Assembly: GCA_013215515.1 (NCBI GenBank)
Contig: JABSPC010000200.1
Location: 1 to 7,816 of the forward strand
Direction of reading: 5' to 3'
Source: Crocinitomicaceae bacterium
GTDB lineage: Bacteria; Bacteroidota; Bacteroidia; Flavobacteriales_D; Crocinitomicaceae
Length of the DNA: 7,816 nt
Under the pieces are notes generated by a model that made no database searches, was not told where the DNA came from, and saw only the letters and a list, made by a program, of their open reading frames with translations. Shown here in pieces: positions 6,801 through 7,816 of the stretch. The stretch's first letter is position 1. Each line of letters opens with the position of its first letter. The translations under genes and the position numbers were made by a program.

Positions 6801-6935
6801 TGTATATAGCTAGATGTTCTTCAGAGCACAGGAAGCAGTCATCATAAATTCATTATGGCGTAGCGGTAACTAGAAGAGCTCAGCTCCTCGAAAGAGTTGA
6901 ACTTGAAACAATAACTAATACCGTTTTCCGCGAAT

Positions 6936-7457
6936 TTATCCAGCGCAGTTTCTCACAAACAATTCAACAACAAGCCCCCCTTCTGTTTCAATATAAAAGA
7001 GTGTCTCCTTGTCTTGCTCAGACTCATCAATAAGTATATCAATGGGCACCATATCGCCTCTCCCACAATCGAAGTATTCTGTTTTCACTACAAATGTTCT
7101 CAATGTTTTAATTTCATTGACTAATTCATATTCTGGCTCAGAGTTTGTCTCTATCACCTTATAGTTTGTAAAATCTACGGTAATGTAGCTGATGTCCATA
7201 TCAATGAAATGACTCACAATAAAGCAGTCGGAACTAGTTGATTCTAAGCTCATGTTGTCATATCGTTCATCACCTTCCACTGGAGTTCCTTCCATGTTGG
7301 GTCCTTCGATGTTGGTTGAATCGTCAAATTCTACTCCTGTATCCGTATTATCTGTTTGTTCTGTGTTTTCTTCTGCTGTATTTGTTGGTTCTGTTGATTC
7401 ACCACAAGAGACAATAAATAGAACTATGATCAGGATAGGTGTTATTCGGTTTTTCAT
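6936..7457 (-). CDS. Small lipoprotein with acidic low-complexity stalk, function unknown
   Basis: 173 aa. Residues 1-18 are a lipoprotein signal peptide: MKNR, a hydrophobic run, then the lipobox FIVSC with Cys18 as the lipidated residue. Residues 19-72 are a low-complexity, disordered tether dominated by Glu, Asp, Thr, Asn and Gly. Acidic residues follow the cysteine (CGESTE), but the match to the Bacteroidota surface-export signal is weak, so the leaflet is uncertain. Residues 75-173 appear to form a small beta-rich domain (DISYITVDFTNYKVIE, TLRTFVVKTEYFDCGRGD, TLFYIETEGGLVVELFVRN) with three cysteines, Cys78, Cys131 and Cys171, one of which must stay unpaired or bind a partner. I recognise no family. 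The ATG at 7457 is set by the signal peptide. No Shine-Dalgarno is seen (AATAATCAAAATG). It converges on the PorE-like pseudogene. Confidence 0.75.
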   Translation of the reverse strand: MKNRITPILIIVLFIVSCGESTEPTNTAEENTEQTDNTDTGVEFDDSTNIEGPNMEGTPVEGDERYDNMSLESTSSDCFIVSHFIDMDISYITVDFTNYKVIETNSEPEYELVNEIKTLRTFVVKTEYFDCGRGDMVPIDILIDESEQDKETLFYIETEGGLVVELFVRNCAG

Positions 7458-7534
7458 TTTGATTATTTGGTCGTTAGTGATGTAATATAAACCTTCCTTC
7501 TTAAATCCACTTGAAAATCTAACAAAAAGAAGGC

Positions 7535-7651
7535 ATGGGTATTAGTCAGATCATTGATTTTGAAATTCATCAGGGATATGGGTGGGGAATTTTTGTTAAA
7601 AAGGTGATGGAATATAGGTTGTACTGTATTGGTCGAAAAGAAGAGTTTTAG
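7535..7651 (+). CDS. Candidate 38-aa small ORF
   Basis: The ATG at 7535 is preceded by AAGAAGG one base upstream, a purine-rich run unusual for this window, though too close for an efficient Shine-Dalgarno. The reading is MGISQIIDFEIHQGYGWGIF followed by 18 residues ending RKEEF and a TAG. It has a mildly amphipathic character, no signal peptide and no recognised family. Short frames like this arise by chance, and it may equally be the eroded start of a former gene. It is divergent from the lipoprotein gene. Confidence 0.15.
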   Translation: MGISQIIDFEIHQGYGWGIFVKKVMEYRLYCIGRKEEF

Positions 7652-7779
7652 AAAGAGTTGAGACTAGGCTCGTAAGGTGCTCACCTGTTCGATGGGGTTT
7701 TAAACGGTGCTTCTTCTATCACAATTTAAGGCTTCTGCTTATAAAATTCTATGATTGGGGACTCTATTCTGAATTAATT

Positions 7780-7802
7780 ACAAGAACTGTTTCACAAGAA
7801 CT
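7780..7802. repeat. 9-bp direct repeat with 14-bp period
   Basis: ACAAGAACT occurs at 7780-7788 and again at 7794-7802, separated by five bases. Two copies of a 9-mer this close could be a tandem binding site for the regulator of a gene beyond the edge, or simple chance. No downstream gene is visible to decide. Confidence 0.3.
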
Positions 7803-7816
7803 AAAAGAAGAGCAAG

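Larger units (their letters stand above)
7458..7816. other. 359-bp right-edge region without a convincing gene
   Basis: This holds the upstream region of the lipoprotein gene, for which I could not find a convincing TAnnTTTG element in the first 100 bp, plus a candidate 38-codon ORF (7535-7651), a short direct repeat (7780-7802) and an open frame with no start codon (7618 to the edge). The base composition is ordinary. No tRNA, transposase fragment or strong terminator is visible. Confidence 0.5.

Noticed and set aside
7252..7485. Plus-strand 77-codon ORF
   Set aside because: Mirror of the low-complexity stalk and signal peptide of the lipoprotein on the other strand; the serine-rich text is an artefact of that composition.
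7496..7533. Inverted repeat CCTTCTT / AAGAAGG
   Set aside because: Seven-bp arms of simple purine/pyrimidine sequence with a 24-nt loop; expected by chance in AT-rich DNA.

Overview
The window looks like a chromosomal stretch from a member of the Bacteroidota, most likely a Flavobacteriales-type marine or freshwater bacterium. The evidence is a type IX secretion (T9SS) C-terminal sorting domain on one secreted protein, a PorE-like TPR/beta-propeller protein, a helical-repeat protein of a type I associate with Bacteroidota genomes, AT-rich DNA, and starts without Shine-Dalgarno sequences. The genus cannot be fixed from the sequence.

Layout. Positions 1-3606 hold three minus-strand genes packed like an operon and read right to left: a T9SS-exported choice-of-anchor-J-type protein (2665-3606), a CoA-acylating (methyl)malonate-semialdehyde dehydrogenase (1241-2662, 2 bp gap), and a class III PLP omega-aminotransferase (1-1230, 10 bp gap, C-terminus cut off by the window edge). 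The aminotransferase is absent from a simple start-to-stop ORF list because it runs off the edge; I translated it by hand. Together the two enzymes would turn a beta-amino acid (beta-alanine or 3-aminoisobutyrate) into a semialdehyde and then acetyl-CoA or propionyl-CoA, as in reductive pyrimidine or valine catabolism. The secreted protein at the head of the cluster has no obvious link to that pathway. A 156-bp divergent promoter region (3607-3762) separates this cluster from a plus-strand 497-aa cytoplasmic all-helical TPR-like protein of unknown function (3763-5256).

From 5257 rightwards the DNA looks eroded. A 315-bp spacer carries only a broken minus-strand open frame. It is followed by a decayed PorE/OmpA-family gene (5572-6745): signal peptide and TPR fragment, then a frameshift, then an intact-looking five-repeat PD40 propeller, with the usual carboxypeptidase-regulatory-like and OmpA peptidoglycan-binding domains missing. 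A hairpin lies in the convergent gap before a minus-strand lipoprotein with an acidic low-complexity stalk (6936-7457). The last 359 bp contain no convincing gene, only a 38-codon candidate small ORF, a short direct repeat and an unstarted open frame at the edge.

I see no CRISPR array, tRNA, rRNA, insertion sequence or recognisable defence system. The most informative points are the PorE-like pseudogene and the odd pairing of a T9SS cargo gene with a beta-amino-acid catabolic pair. I do not find evidence for a new multi-gene system here.
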